From an uncultured Clostridia bacterium (lineage in GTDB: Bacteria; Bacillota; Clostridia; UMGS1810): 64,000 bases of DNA. Positions 49,901 to 57,111 of this stretch are shown here, piece after piece. The notes below the pieces were generated by a model, which did not search any database, had not been told where the DNA came from, and saw only the letters and a program-made list of their open reading frames with translations. The stretch lies in contig CAKSJG010000001.1 in NCBI GenBank assembly GCA_934463165.1, forward strand, positions 1 to 64,000, read 5' to 3'. The position numbers were made by a program, and so were the translations under genes. The first letter of the stretch is position 1. Each line of letters begins with the position of its first letter.

Positions 49901-50159
49901 GACAGATAAATTCGGTGCCGAATTGTCTTTAAAAAATGCGATTCCCGATAAAGACGCAAAAATAATGATGTTTTGCGTATCGTACAGCGAAAATAAAATC
50001 CGCTCTGTGTCGGTAAAAAAGGTTTCTCTTTCAAAGACGGGAATTTTAAATATTAAAGACAACGTTGATATCGAAGACGGTGAAGATACTGTTCGTATAT
50101 TTGTCACCGATGAAAAACTAAAACCTCTTACGGAATGTATAGATGCCAATTTGTTTTGA
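46917..50159 (+). CDS. Secreted heparinase II/III-family protein with internal stalk domain
   Basis: A 1080-residue exported protein, paralogous to that at 9216. A signal peptide covers about residues 1-27. A LamG-like module (about 45-220, LVLELDVFLCSGGEGAAHMF, DLQTFDLYINGKKI) comes first. A copper amine oxidase-like stalk segment (about 270-350, YASSYAISKSLGVNVSV, YFLSVKEVASAL) separates it from the alpha/alpha toroid (about 390-720; HNWCAVCNGGTVMAACAVF, WEEGSGYAVY) and the beta-sandwich opened by ICGHSHLDGGTFTVD and RTRTESENC. The C-terminal 80 residues add a small module. ATG 46917 follows AGGAG by seven bases. The substrate is unknown, probably a uronic-acid-containing polymer. Confidence 0.8.
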   Translation: MNKIYKVISVLAAVCVLTVSFFPLHVYPSENGKKVFINESCNDRLLNTMRISTIGNVETYCRNSVTGDYAAMFAKEKDSESPSQLMFKFDCENKLVLELDVFLCSGGEGAAHMFLLHSPDGVYSRSLLLKSDGSLLAGSNQTLAGNIPTDTWVTLSAVFDFDLQTFDLYINGKKIKSSLGFHREIHSVDSWYIGWPGGGEGASYSGAIYADNFKAYEGDAIRDISDADPEYAFNTMEAGYVLLKSSVAFNYASQRIFSYGNELNHADSIKKSNGKFYASSYAISKSLGVNVSVKNSAVSVNGKAIDDCIISDESYFLSVKEVASALSMYYCADYDRNFCIITDKKTDSTSAAFLDASDITLYNFCTPAEVRSKFSKKSPSHPYVLIDSSDVDSMKKYYGSDTVFTYWVNTVISDSDKILGEDTAKYLPAEDTGQLLAQSRLALNRVLSLGVSYFITEKAEYYSRALKELKAVCEFPDWNNNVHYLDTAEMAAAVSVGYDWFYDCMTDSDRKYFEEKLYSYVLIHSHRIYEGNGTGISWFWAKSKHNWCAVCNGGTVMAACAVFDKYPEICSDIISYSLKSVADMARTAYPDGGWEEGSGYAVYCMKYVSFMNNTLKNTLGTDFNLLLGFYGICDFLMSIDGPGGSFNYHDSYPEHAMCEINGSLSRMFDRTDLIYARINAIDSFGLDISPLDVIYYKPIDECAKINTPADMFFRGNDVAFMRGSFNDAGSVFAAIQAGYPICGHSHLDGGTFTVDMLGERWVHSLPQDSYGLDGYFGTTETRYSYYRTRTESENCYVINPSDGGYGQNINNNVYITNFESGINTSYAIVDLTPAYDKDVLSAKRGLRLTDNKNSVVLRDEITFSKESNELYWFINLSRNAQVDISNDKKVIITNPSGKSLELLFDIDGFDSFDISVMDAVPLPSSPNPAGQNKNSGLKKLAVHAFGSGKTYINVRFFDPNGKYAHFEYDSTETLESWVNHEKLIPIDIKCGKDASTDKFGAELSLKNAIPDKDAKIMMFCVSYSENKIRSVSVKKVSLSKTGILNIKDNVDIEDGEDTVRIFVTDEKLKPLTECIDANLF

Positions 50160-50165
50160 CAGAAT

Positions 50166-50222
50166 AAAACTCGCTTTTGATATATATATTTATAATAAGT
50201 ATATTATGAAAGCGGGTTTTTT
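50166..50222 (+). terminator. Terminator that abuts the next start codon
   Basis: Arms 50166-50177 and 50209-50220 pair over 12 bp (one G-U) and run into T6. The T tract ends at the ATG of the next gene. TTGACA at 50156-50161, overlapping the lyase-like gene's stop, with a TATA-rich segment at 50181-50196 may be that gene's promoter inside the terminator loop. Confidence 0.6.
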
Positions 50223-51002
50223 ATGTGGATCAAAACTGACTTCGGAACAGATATAAATGCCGAAATTACATATTCATATGACGATGATAATTTTTCTGTT
50301 TCCTGTACGTTTGATAAAACTCTGATATCCGATAACAGCAAACTGTATGTTTATTCTTATTTTTCCGAAAGAGAAAATGAACTTCCGATCGGAACGCTTT
50401 CGGTCTCTTTTGATAAATACACTCTTTCAAAATCATACACGCGTTCATATGTGTCATCTCACAAAATTGATTGTTCCGCTATATCTCATTTTTCTGTTGT
50501 ATCACCTGACGGCAGAATATACAAAGCATATTGTGTAAAGGATAAATATGATGCCGCTCCCGAGGATTCGGCAATTACAAATGCGAGAGAAAAGCTTATG
50601 TCACTGAAAAACGGCCGGATGGATGTCGAAGGTGAAAAAAGGGCAATTTCAAATATCGCCGGCAGACTTGCAAACTATGATCGGTCATCAGATAAAATAT
50701 CCGACGGATACACTTGGTATGAGATATCCGACATAAAAGAAAATTTCAATCTTTCATCGATAAAGCACCTAATATATTGCCGCGGATTTATGAATGGCTT
50801 TGTAAAATTCGGAAAGTGGTATTTCGGAATTTCGCCGGATGAACATCTTTATGCCGTTGCCGTAAGGAACTTAAACGATAACGGTATTGTATTTGAAAAT
50901 GCCTCCGATTGTGTATGCATATTCGGCTCTGATGAAGTAAAATATTCGGCGGTCGGAATAGGTCTTTTTGAAGACGGGCAATATTTTTATAAAATAGAGT
51001 AA
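50223..51002 (+). CDS. Hypothetical protein, unrecognised
   Basis: A 259-residue protein without signal peptide or membrane segments. The first 115 residues look like a beta-sandwich (AEITYSYDDDNFSVSCTFDKTLI, KLYVYSYFSERENELPIGTLSVSFD, HFSVVSPDGRIYKAYCVKDKY). The second half is mixed (TNAREKLMSLKNGRMDVEGEKRAI) and ends with WYFGISPDEHLYAVAVRNL and an aromatic C-terminus. No family is recognised. The ATG comes directly after a terminator T-run with AAAGCGGG from the stem's 3' arm as the only Shine-Dalgarno. It may be co-functional with the upstream lyase-like gene, but this is only by position. Confidence 0.6.
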   Translation: MWIKTDFGTDINAEITYSYDDDNFSVSCTFDKTLISDNSKLYVYSYFSERENELPIGTLSVSFDKYTLSKSYTRSYVSSHKIDCSAISHFSVVSPDGRIYKAYCVKDKYDAAPEDSAITNAREKLMSLKNGRMDVEGEKRAISNIAGRLANYDRSSDKISDGYTWYEISDIKENFNLSSIKHLIYCRGFMNGFVKFGKWYFGISPDEHLYAVAVRNLNDNGIVFENASDCVCIFGSDEVKYSAVGIGLFEDGQYFYKIE

Positions 51003-51009
51003 AAATATT

Positions 51010-51038
51010 TGCAAATAAACTTAATATGTGTTATACTA
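51010..51038 (+). promoter_or_regulatory. Promoter of the 51067 membrane-protein gene
   Basis: TTGCAA (51010-51015), 17-base spacer, TATACT (51033-51038), 28 bases before the ATG. Confidence 0.65.
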
Positions 51039-51066
51039 TATACTAAGGAAAAAAGAGGTGTTGCAT

Positions 51067-51615
51067 ATGAGAATTTTGAATACCGATTTAAAAAACACAA
51101 AAATAGGTAGATTTACGCTACCGGGCTTTCGGTCCGGATCTGTTTTAAAAAAAATAATAGCATGTCTTTATTATTTTTCGGTTATGATTTTCATGATAGT
51201 ATATACTATAACTTTTATTAAAAAAGCAAATTTTGCCGCAGGTTATGATTGGGTATTTTTTGCACTGTCGCTGCTTTTGCTTTTGGCAATATTTCTAACA
51301 CCGGTTATAGCCATCGGTCTGTCTGATTACTATGACTGGCATGGAATTAAATTGTTTCTGATAATAATGGTTGCATGGTGTGTTTTATATACGGCATGCA
51401 TTTGGGTCGGCACGCTTTTTTCTGACGAATTTTTAAGCAGTGTCAATTCATCCGACAGCATAACGGTCAATACCGAAAAATCCGATAATAAGTCTGCTGA
51501 TATAGATAATGAAGTAATAAATAAAAATATAAATGAAAGCAAAAAAAGCAGCGGTAAATCCGGCGGCAGTGACGGGAATGCATACTCGGATTCCTTCGCA
51601 CGAGATAATCAATAA
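51067..51615 (+). CDS. Hypothetical membrane protein
   Basis: A 182-residue protein with three hydrophobic segments: about residues 27-49 (IIACLYYFSVMIFMIVYTITF), 57-80 (WVFFALSLLLLLAIFLTPVIAIGL) and 90-112 (LFLIIMVAWCVLYTACIWVGTLF). The last 70 residues are a Ser/Asn/Asp/Lys-rich, probably disordered tail that ends KSSGKSGGSDGNAYSDSF. I do not recognise it. AGAGGTG precedes ATG 51067. Its tail composition resembles wall-spanning linkers, which suggests an exposed C-terminus, but topology is uncertain. Confidence 0.65.
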   Translation: MRILNTDLKNTKIGRFTLPGFRSGSVLKKIIACLYYFSVMIFMIVYTITFIKKANFAAGYDWVFFALSLLLLLAIFLTPVIAIGLSDYYDWHGIKLFLIIMVAWCVLYTACIWVGTLFSDEFLSSVNSSDSITVNTEKSDNKSADIDNEVINKNINESKKSSGKSGGSDGNAYSDSFARDNQ

Positions 51616-51634
51616 AATTTATGCACTCGGCATA

Positions 51635-51651
51635 TCGGGATTTGATCCCGA
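51635..51651 (+). other. Short hairpin in the leuA leader
   Basis: TCGGGAT-TTG-ATCCCGA, a 7-bp stem with a three-base loop 17 bases before the leuA Shine-Dalgarno. Too small and T-poor for a terminator; it may only protect the 5' end or tune translation. Confidence 0.35.
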
Positions 51652-51683
51652 AAACTTGAGCTCACAAAGGAGAATAAAATATT

Positions 51684-53345
51684 ATGAAAAATTGTAATAA
51701 ATACAGCAGAGGTTATTTCATGCCTCCGGTTGAGTGTAATTCATGGGTAAAAAAAGAATATATAGATCACGCACCCATATGGTGTAGTGTTGATCTTCGC
51801 GACGGTAATCAGGCTCTTGTTGTTCCGATGTCTCTTGAGGAAAAGGTTGAGTTTTTTAAACTTTTGGTGAAGATCGGATTCAAGGAAATAGAAGTGGGTT
51901 TTCCTGCTGCATCACAAACGGAATATGACTTTTTAAGAACTCTTATAGAGCAAGATCTTATTCCCGATGATGTAACGGTTCAGGTGCTTGCCCAAGCAAG
52001 AGAACACATTATTAAAAAGACATTTGAGGCTCTTGATGGTGCAAAAAGAGCAATTGTGCATCTTTACAATTCCGTGTCGGTTGCACAAAGAGAACAGGTG
52101 TTTAAAAAATCAAAGGAAGAAATCAAAAAAATAGCTGTTGACGGAGCAAAAATGCTCAATGACTATGTTAAAAAAACAAACGGCAATTTCCGTTTTGAAT
52201 ACAGTCCGGAGAGCTTTACCGGCGCTGAACCGGAATACGCTTTGGAGGTTTGCAATGCCGTAATTGATGAACTTAAACCTACAAATGAGAACAAGCTTAT
52301 AATTAATCTACCTGTAACGGTAGAAATGTCTCTTCCGCATGTGTATGCATCACAAGTTGAATATATCTGCAAAAATATTAAAGACAGGGAAAACATTATT
52401 ATTTCGCTTCATCCGCATAATGACAGAGGCTGTGGTGTTGCCGATGCGGAACTCGGACTCCTTGCCGGAGCGGACCGTGTTGAGGGAACACTTTTCGGTA
52501 ACGGGGAAAGAACCGGTAATGCAGATATTATTACTATTGCAATGAATATGTTTTCACATGGTGTTGATCCCGGACTCGACTTTTCGGACATGCCATCGGC
52601 AGTTGAAACATATGAAAGACTTACGGATATGAAAGTCAATCCGCGTCAGCCGTATTGCGGAAGGTTGGTATTTGCCGCATTCTCCGGTTCTCATCAGGAT
52701 GCAATTGCAAAGGGTATGAGATATCGTGTAGATAACGATCCCGATAAGTGGACTGTTCCGTATCTTCCTATTGATCCGCACGATATAGGAAGAAAATACG
52801 AGGGCGATGTAATAAGAATCAACAGCCAGTCCGGAAAAGGCGGAATAGGGTATATCATGCAAATGCGTTACGGATATGTTCTCCCGTCTGCAATCCGCGA
52901 GAATTTCGGCTATGAGATAAAAGACGTTTCGGATGTTAATCATAAGGAACTCAGCGCCGAAGAAGTATATAAAGTGTTTTCCGAAAATCATCTTAATATA
53001 TCTTCACCGATAGAATTTGTAAGTGCTCATTTTAAACAGCATAACGGAATTGAAGTTGAAGTTACGGTTATCGCAGACGGTGAGCGGAAAGCATACAGTG
53101 CATGCGGAAACGGCCGTCTTGACGCTGTCGCGAATGCACTTCGCAAAAATTATATGAAATCATATAAGCTTAATATATATGAAGAACACTCACTCGATAC
53201 AGGTACCTCATCAAAAGCTGCGGCTTATATCGGGCTCATAAACGATGATAATGACTTTGTATGGGGTGTTGCAACAGATGAGGATATTATAAATGCCTCC
53301 ATAAAGGCTCTTATATGTGCAATTAACGCAATCTACAAAAAATAA
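51684..53345 (+). CDS. leuA: 2-isopropylmalate synthase (long LeuA2-type)
   Basis: A 553-residue enzyme that condenses 2-ketoisovalerate with acetyl-CoA, the first step of leucine synthesis. The DRE-TIM barrel starts with CSVDLRDGNQAL; IEVGFPAASQTEYDF, the metal motif HPHNDRGCGVADAELG and LFGNGERTGN are present. A C-terminal LeuA dimer/regulatory domain (about 430-550) ends with VATDEDIINASIKAL. The WCSVDLRDGNQAL form and length fit the LeuA type 2 group of actinobacteria and clostridia. The rest of the leu and ilv genes are absent here. exoA follows after 41 bases. Confidence 0.94.
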   Translation: MKNCNKYSRGYFMPPVECNSWVKKEYIDHAPIWCSVDLRDGNQALVVPMSLEEKVEFFKLLVKIGFKEIEVGFPAASQTEYDFLRTLIEQDLIPDDVTVQVLAQAREHIIKKTFEALDGAKRAIVHLYNSVSVAQREQVFKKSKEEIKKIAVDGAKMLNDYVKKTNGNFRFEYSPESFTGAEPEYALEVCNAVIDELKPTNENKLIINLPVTVEMSLPHVYASQVEYICKNIKDRENIIISLHPHNDRGCGVADAELGLLAGADRVEGTLFGNGERTGNADIITIAMNMFSHGVDPGLDFSDMPSAVETYERLTDMKVNPRQPYCGRLVFAAFSGSHQDAIAKGMRYRVDNDPDKWTVPYLPIDPHDIGRKYEGDVIRINSQSGKGGIGYIMQMRYGYVLPSAIRENFGYEIKDVSDVNHKELSAEEVYKVFSENHLNISSPIEFVSAHFKQHNGIEVEVTVIADGERKAYSACGNGRLDAVANALRKNYMKSYKLNIYEEHSLDTGTSSKAAAYIGLINDDNDFVWGVATDEDIINASIKALICAINAIYKK

Positions 53346-53386
53346 GAATGAGTATTAAACTATTATACCATGGGGAGACAAGATAA

Positions 53387-54142
53387 ATGAAATTCGTATC
53401 ATGGAATGTAAACGGCTTAAGAGCCGTTTGCTCAAAAAATTTTAACGATGTTTTTGGAGAACTTGATGCAGACATTTTTTGCGTTCAGGAAACCAAACTT
53501 CAGGAAGGTCAGATAGATCTTCCCATGAATGACAGATTCTGCTATTGGAATTATGCCGACAGAAAAGGTTATTCCGGAACTGCGGTTTTTGCAAAAGAAA
53601 AGCCCGTCAATGTTTCATACGGAATAGGCATAGATGTTCACGATCATGAGGGCAGGGTAATAACGCTTGAATACGATAAATTTTATTTTGTATGCGTTTA
53701 TACTCCGAATTCTCAAAATGATCTTAAAAGGCTCGATTACCGTATGCAGTGGGAAGTTGATTTCAGAAATTATCTTTGCGCACTTAAAGAAAAAAAATCT
53801 GTTGTTGTATGCGGAGACTTGAACGTCGCTGCCGAAGAAATTGACCTTAAAAACCCGAAGTCAAATACGCATAATGCGGGGTTTACCAATGAAGAACGCG
53901 AAAAATTCCGCGAGCTTAAAAATTCGGGATTTACCGACACTTTCAGGTATTTTTACCCTGACAAGGCTGATATTTACTCATGGTGGTCATACAGATTCAA
54001 TGCCAGAAGCAGAAATGCCGGATGGAGAATAGATTATTTTCTTGTATCGGACGATTTAAATCCGAACCTAGAATCAGCCGAAATTCACACCGGTATTTTA
54101 GGATCGGATCATTGCCCGGTTGAACTGAATATAAAATTTTGA
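53387..54142 (+). CDS. Exodeoxyribonuclease III
   Basis: A 251-residue Mg2+-dependent AP endonuclease and 3'-5' exonuclease of the ExoA/XthA type, for base-excision repair. Catalytic motifs: SWNVNGLRAV (Asn), FCVQETKLQ (metal Glu), CGDLNVAAEEIDLKNP (Asp and Asn), GWRIDYFLVS and the C-terminal SDHCPVELN (Asp-His pair). GGGGAGA precedes the ATG by about ten bases. Closely spaced between leuA and a cyclophilin gene, which starts 22 bases after it, so the three may be one transcript. Confidence 0.95.
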   Translation: MKFVSWNVNGLRAVCSKNFNDVFGELDADIFCVQETKLQEGQIDLPMNDRFCYWNYADRKGYSGTAVFAKEKPVNVSYGIGIDVHDHEGRVITLEYDKFYFVCVYTPNSQNDLKRLDYRMQWEVDFRNYLCALKEKKSVVVCGDLNVAAEEIDLKNPKSNTHNAGFTNEEREKFRELKNSGFTDTFRYFYPDKADIYSWWSYRFNARSRNAGWRIDYFLVSDDLNPNLESAEIHTGILGSDHCPVELNIKF

Positions 54143-54164
54143 CAAAATGAAAGGAAACAGAAAA

Positions 54165-54650
54165 ATGGAAGAAAACACAATTGTTACATTTGAAATGGAT
54201 AACGGAAAAAAATTTACGGTAGAACTTTTGCCGGAGTACGCGCCGGAAACCGTAGAAAACTTTATTGATCTTGTCAGCGAAGGCTTTTATGACGGTCTCA
54301 CATTTCACAGAATAATCCCGGGATTTATGGCTCAGGGCGGCGACCCGGAGGGAACGGGAATGGGAGGAAGCGGAACAAATATCAGAGGCGAGTTTGCTCA
54401 AAACGGAATAACCAATAACCTCAAGCATGAACGGGGCGTGATTTCAATGGCGCGCTCTATGATGCCTGATTCCGCAAGCAGTCAGTTTTTCATCTGTTTT
54501 GAGGATGCTCCGCATCTTGACGGTTCATATGCAGCATTCGGCAGAGTGACCGACGGAATGGATGTCGTTGATGAAATGGCAGAAGTACCGACCGATATGA
54601 ACGACAAACCGCTTGAGCCGGTTATTATAAAAAAAGTGTATATAGAATAA
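54165..54650 (+). CDS. Peptidyl-prolyl cis-trans isomerase (cyclophilin)
   Basis: A 161-residue single-domain cyclophilin that isomerises Xaa-Pro bonds in the cytoplasm. Active-site segments are FHRIIPGFMAQGGDPEGTG (catalytic Arg and Gln), FFICFEDAPHLDGSYAAFGRV and a shortened Trp-less binding loop. No signal peptide. ATG 54165 is nine bases after AAAGGA; the ATG at 54147 lies before the Shine-Dalgarno. It ends a leuA-exoA-cyclophilin cluster; short tandem repeats follow. Confidence 0.93.
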   Translation: MEENTIVTFEMDNGKKFTVELLPEYAPETVENFIDLVSEGFYDGLTFHRIIPGFMAQGGDPEGTGMGGSGTNIRGEFAQNGITNNLKHERGVISMARSMMPDSASSQFFICFEDAPHLDGSYAAFGRVTDGMDVVDEMAEVPTDMNDKPLEPVIIKKVYIE

Positions 54651-54672
54651 TTATCAAAATTAAAAAAATTAA

Positions 54673-54712
54673 TCATAAAATGATAAAATGATAAAATGAT
54701 AAAATAATAAAC
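54673..54712 (+). repeat. 8-bp tandem repeat, TGATAAAA
   Basis: Three exact TGATAAAA units (54681-54704) flanked by one imperfect unit on each side (TCATAAAA before, TAATAAAC after). It lies 20 bases upstream of a TATAAT box (54732-54737) of the sugar dehydratase gene, the region where a -35 element or activator would bind. Confidence 0.8.
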
Positions 54713-54751
54713 ACGTTAAATTATTATGGAGTATAATGTGAGGGAATACAT

Positions 54752-56641
54752 ATGAAAAGATTTTTTCGTAACAGATATTTAATGGTTTTGGATATACTAA
54801 GCATATTTATTGCGACCGTTATTACATATTTTGCTATTTTTAATGATTTGTCTTTTTCGGTAAAATCGGTTTTTACCACAACTGTAGTTTTTGAAGTATG
54901 TTTTTTATTTGTTTTTCTTCTTACGGGTATATACCGCGTTGCATGGAATTTCGGTGGTTCAAAGGAAATAAAATTTTTCATATGTTCGGCAACGGCTGCC
55001 GTGCTTCTTATGTTTGCATCCAATGAGGTTCTCACACGTGTCGGAATTCTTGAACAGCCTTACAGAAGATTTAACTTTATAATTGCGGTATTTTCCATTC
55101 TTGAAATGATTGCCGTACGTACATTGTATAAAGAAGCTTACCGCAGTCTTTCACTTAATTCCCTCGGAAGTATTGAGGCAGGCAGTGATAAGACACGTGT
55201 ATTGATTATAGGTGCCGGTGATGCCGGAGCTCTTATGGTTCATAATGTTTCAAAAGAAGGTATGAAATATGAAATTGTCGGATTTATAGACGATGACCGT
55301 TCAAAACAGAATAAAAAAATCTACGGGTACAAGGTATTGGGCGGACGTGATGATATTATAAACGTATGCCGCAAAAATAACGTGGATAAAATCATCCTTG
55401 CCATTCCGTCGGCATATGTTGAAGACAGAAAAAGTATTATAAATATTTGCCAAAAGACAAAATGTGACGTCAAAACAATCCCCACAATACCCGAGATTTT
55501 TGAATCGGGCAAGGATACCAATTTTATCCGTAATATAAAAATCGAGGATCTTCTCGAGCGTGATCCGGTAAAACTTGATAACCGTGAGATATCAGATTTG
55601 GTAAAGGATAAAATCGTCCTTATTTCCGGCGGAGGCGGATCTATAGGTTCAGAGCTTTGCAGACAGATAATGAGATTTTCGCCAAAAAAACTCATTATTA
55701 TCGACATATATGAAAATAACGCTTATGATATTCAGATGGAGCTTATCGATAAATATACTGATAATAAGCCTCTTGTGCTAATAGCGTCGATATGTGATAA
55801 CCGTATGCTCGAAGAAATATTTTCAAAGTACAAACCCGATATTGTCTTTCATGCAGCAGCGCACAAGCACGTACCGCTTATGGAATATAACCCCGGAGAG
55901 GCTATAAAAAACAATGTCTTCGGTACGTATACGCTTGCATGTGTTGCAGATAAATTCAATGTAAAAAAATTTGTTATGATATCAACCGATAAGGCGGTTA
56001 ATCCGACAAATATTATGGGCGCGACAAAAAGGCTCTGCGAAATGATAATACAATGTATGCAAAATATCAGCACAACTGAATTTGTGGCAGTACGTTTCGG
56101 AAATGTTTTAGGCTCCAACGGCAGTGTTATTCCGCTTTTCAAACATCAGATTGAAAACGGGGGTCCGGTTAAGGTTACCCATAAAGATGTAACAAGATTT
56201 TTTATGACAATTCCCGAAGCCGCTCAGCTTGTTATTCAGGCGGCATGCTATGCCAAGGGCGGAGAAATCTTTGTTTTGGATATGGGCAAGCCCGTAAAAA
56301 TATACGATCTTGCCGAAAATATGATAAAACTTTCCGGATATACCCCGAATGTTGATATGAAAATTGAAATTATCGGTCTCCGCCCCGGAGAAAAGCTCTA
56401 TGAAGAATTGCTTATGGAGCAGGAGGGGCTTATGAGTACCAATAATAAAAAGATATTTATCGGTCATCCGCTTTCTATAACTCCCGAGCAGCTGCAGAAC
56501 AAACTCGCAATTCTTGCTGAAGCTGTTGCATGCGGTGATGACAATAAAATAAGAGATGCGGTTGAAAAAGTTGTTCCCACGTATATTCGTGATAATGAAA
56601 GCTTTAACAGAAATGAAGAAGAAAAAATGTCTCACGTATAA
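54752..56641 (+). CDS. Membrane nucleotide-sugar 4,6-dehydratase (CapD/WbpM-like)
   Basis: A 629-residue enzyme of the polysaccharide biosynthesis protein family. Four N-terminal membrane helices (about 7-120) precede a Rossmann domain (VLIIGAGDAGALM, about 150) and a short-chain dehydrogenase domain (VLISGGGGSIGSELCRQI, about 290). The catalytic segment STDKAVNPTNIMGATKR has Met in place of the usual Tyr (MxxxK), as in WbpM-type UDP-GlcNAc 4,6-dehydratases. HAAAHKHVPLME and LRPGEKLYEELL are family signatures. It likely makes a UDP-4-keto-6-deoxy sugar for capsule, teichoic or glycoprotein glycans. GAGGGA precedes the ATG. It is isolated from other glycan genes. Confidence 0.92.
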   Translation: MKRFFRNRYLMVLDILSIFIATVITYFAIFNDLSFSVKSVFTTTVVFEVCFLFVFLLTGIYRVAWNFGGSKEIKFFICSATAAVLLMFASNEVLTRVGILEQPYRRFNFIIAVFSILEMIAVRTLYKEAYRSLSLNSLGSIEAGSDKTRVLIIGAGDAGALMVHNVSKEGMKYEIVGFIDDDRSKQNKKIYGYKVLGGRDDIINVCRKNNVDKIILAIPSAYVEDRKSIINICQKTKCDVKTIPTIPEIFESGKDTNFIRNIKIEDLLERDPVKLDNREISDLVKDKIVLISGGGGSIGSELCRQIMRFSPKKLIIIDIYENNAYDIQMELIDKYTDNKPLVLIASICDNRMLEEIFSKYKPDIVFHAAAHKHVPLMEYNPGEAIKNNVFGTYTLACVADKFNVKKFVMISTDKAVNPTNIMGATKRLCEMIIQCMQNISTTEFVAVRFGNVLGSNGSVIPLFKHQIENGGPVKVTHKDVTRFFMTIPEAAQLVIQAACYAKGGEIFVLDMGKPVKIYDLAENMIKLSGYTPNVDMKIEIIGLRPGEKLYEELLMEQEGLMSTNNKKIFIGHPLSITPEQLQNKLAILAEAVACGDDNKIRDAVEKVVPTYIRDNESFNRNEEEKMSHV

Positions 56642-56760
56642 TAAAATTAGATATAATACATGTTTTTTGATGTATCTCCGTTAATTTTATTATCAAAGAA
56701 AATTAACGGAGATTGGATTTGAAATATTTATAAAAAAAGCAAAAAATTTTAAAATAGACC

Positions 56761-56789
56761 TTGACAAAAACCAAATTTTGTAGTATCAT
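56761..56789 (+). promoter_or_regulatory. Promoter of the tRNA-Arg/tRNA-Pro pair
   Basis: TTGACA (56761-56766), 17-base spacer, TATCAT (56784-56789), 40 bases before tRNA-Arg. Confidence 0.7.
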
Positions 56790-56829
56790 ATTTAAGTACT
56801 CAGAATCAGTGCCATGGATTTGTATATAT

Positions 56830-56903
56830 GCGCCTATAGCTCAGTAGGATAGAGCGAACGCCTCCTAAGCGTTAGGCCGGTGGTTCGAATCCACTTAGGC
56901 GCG
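56830..56903 (+). tRNA. tRNA-Arg(CCU)
   Basis: A 74-base cloverleaf: acceptor GCGCCTA/TAGGCGC, anticodon stem AACGC/GCGTT with loop CTCCTAA (anticodon CCT, reading AGG), T arm GGTTCGAATCC. No CCA encoded. Confidence 0.95.
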
Positions 56904-56911
56904 TTATATTT

Positions 56912-56984
56912 CGGGGTGTAGCGCAGTTGGTAGCGCACTAGACTGGGGGTCTAGGGGCCGTGGGTTCAAGTCCCGTCACTCCGA
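56912..56984 (+). tRNA. tRNA-Pro(GGG)
   Basis: A 73-base cloverleaf: acceptor CGGGGTG/CACTCCG (one G-U), anticodon stem CTAGA/TCTAG with loop CTGGGGG (anticodon GGG), T arm GGTTCAAGTCC. No CCA encoded. It starts eight bases after tRNA-Arg, in the same transcript. Confidence 0.94.
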
Positions 56985-56985
56985 T

Positions 56986-57021
56986 AAAAAGACATAATCC
57001 TTAATGGTTATGTCTTTTTTC
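56986..57021 (+). terminator. Terminator of the tRNA pair
   Basis: AAAAAGACATAA pairs with TTATGTCTTTTT over 12 bp, extended by CC/GG, and runs into T6. It begins two bases after tRNA-Pro. Confidence 0.88.
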
Positions 57022-57111
57022 TTTATGATGAATCTTATATTGACTTACGTAATCTTAAAATGCATTAAGTATTCCATACATAAGCAAAATTTACGGGAGG
57101 GGATATACTAT

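Noticed and set aside
51616..51683. T-box or leucine attenuator upstream of leuA
   Set aside because: Only 68 bases, no T-box sequence, no run of Leu codons, and the 7-bp hairpin has no U tract.
54673..54712. CRISPR-like repeats
   Set aside because: The unit is 8 bp and there are no spacers; it is a simple tandem repeat.
56108..56635. 175-codon open frame antisense to the sugar dehydratase gene
   Set aside because: Shadow of the CapD/WbpM-like gene, with no family resemblance.
57004..57111. N-terminal extension of the LysR regulator
   Set aside because: The extension would start in the tRNA terminator; the strong GGGAGGGG and the canonical MKIQHLKYAL opening place the start at 57112.
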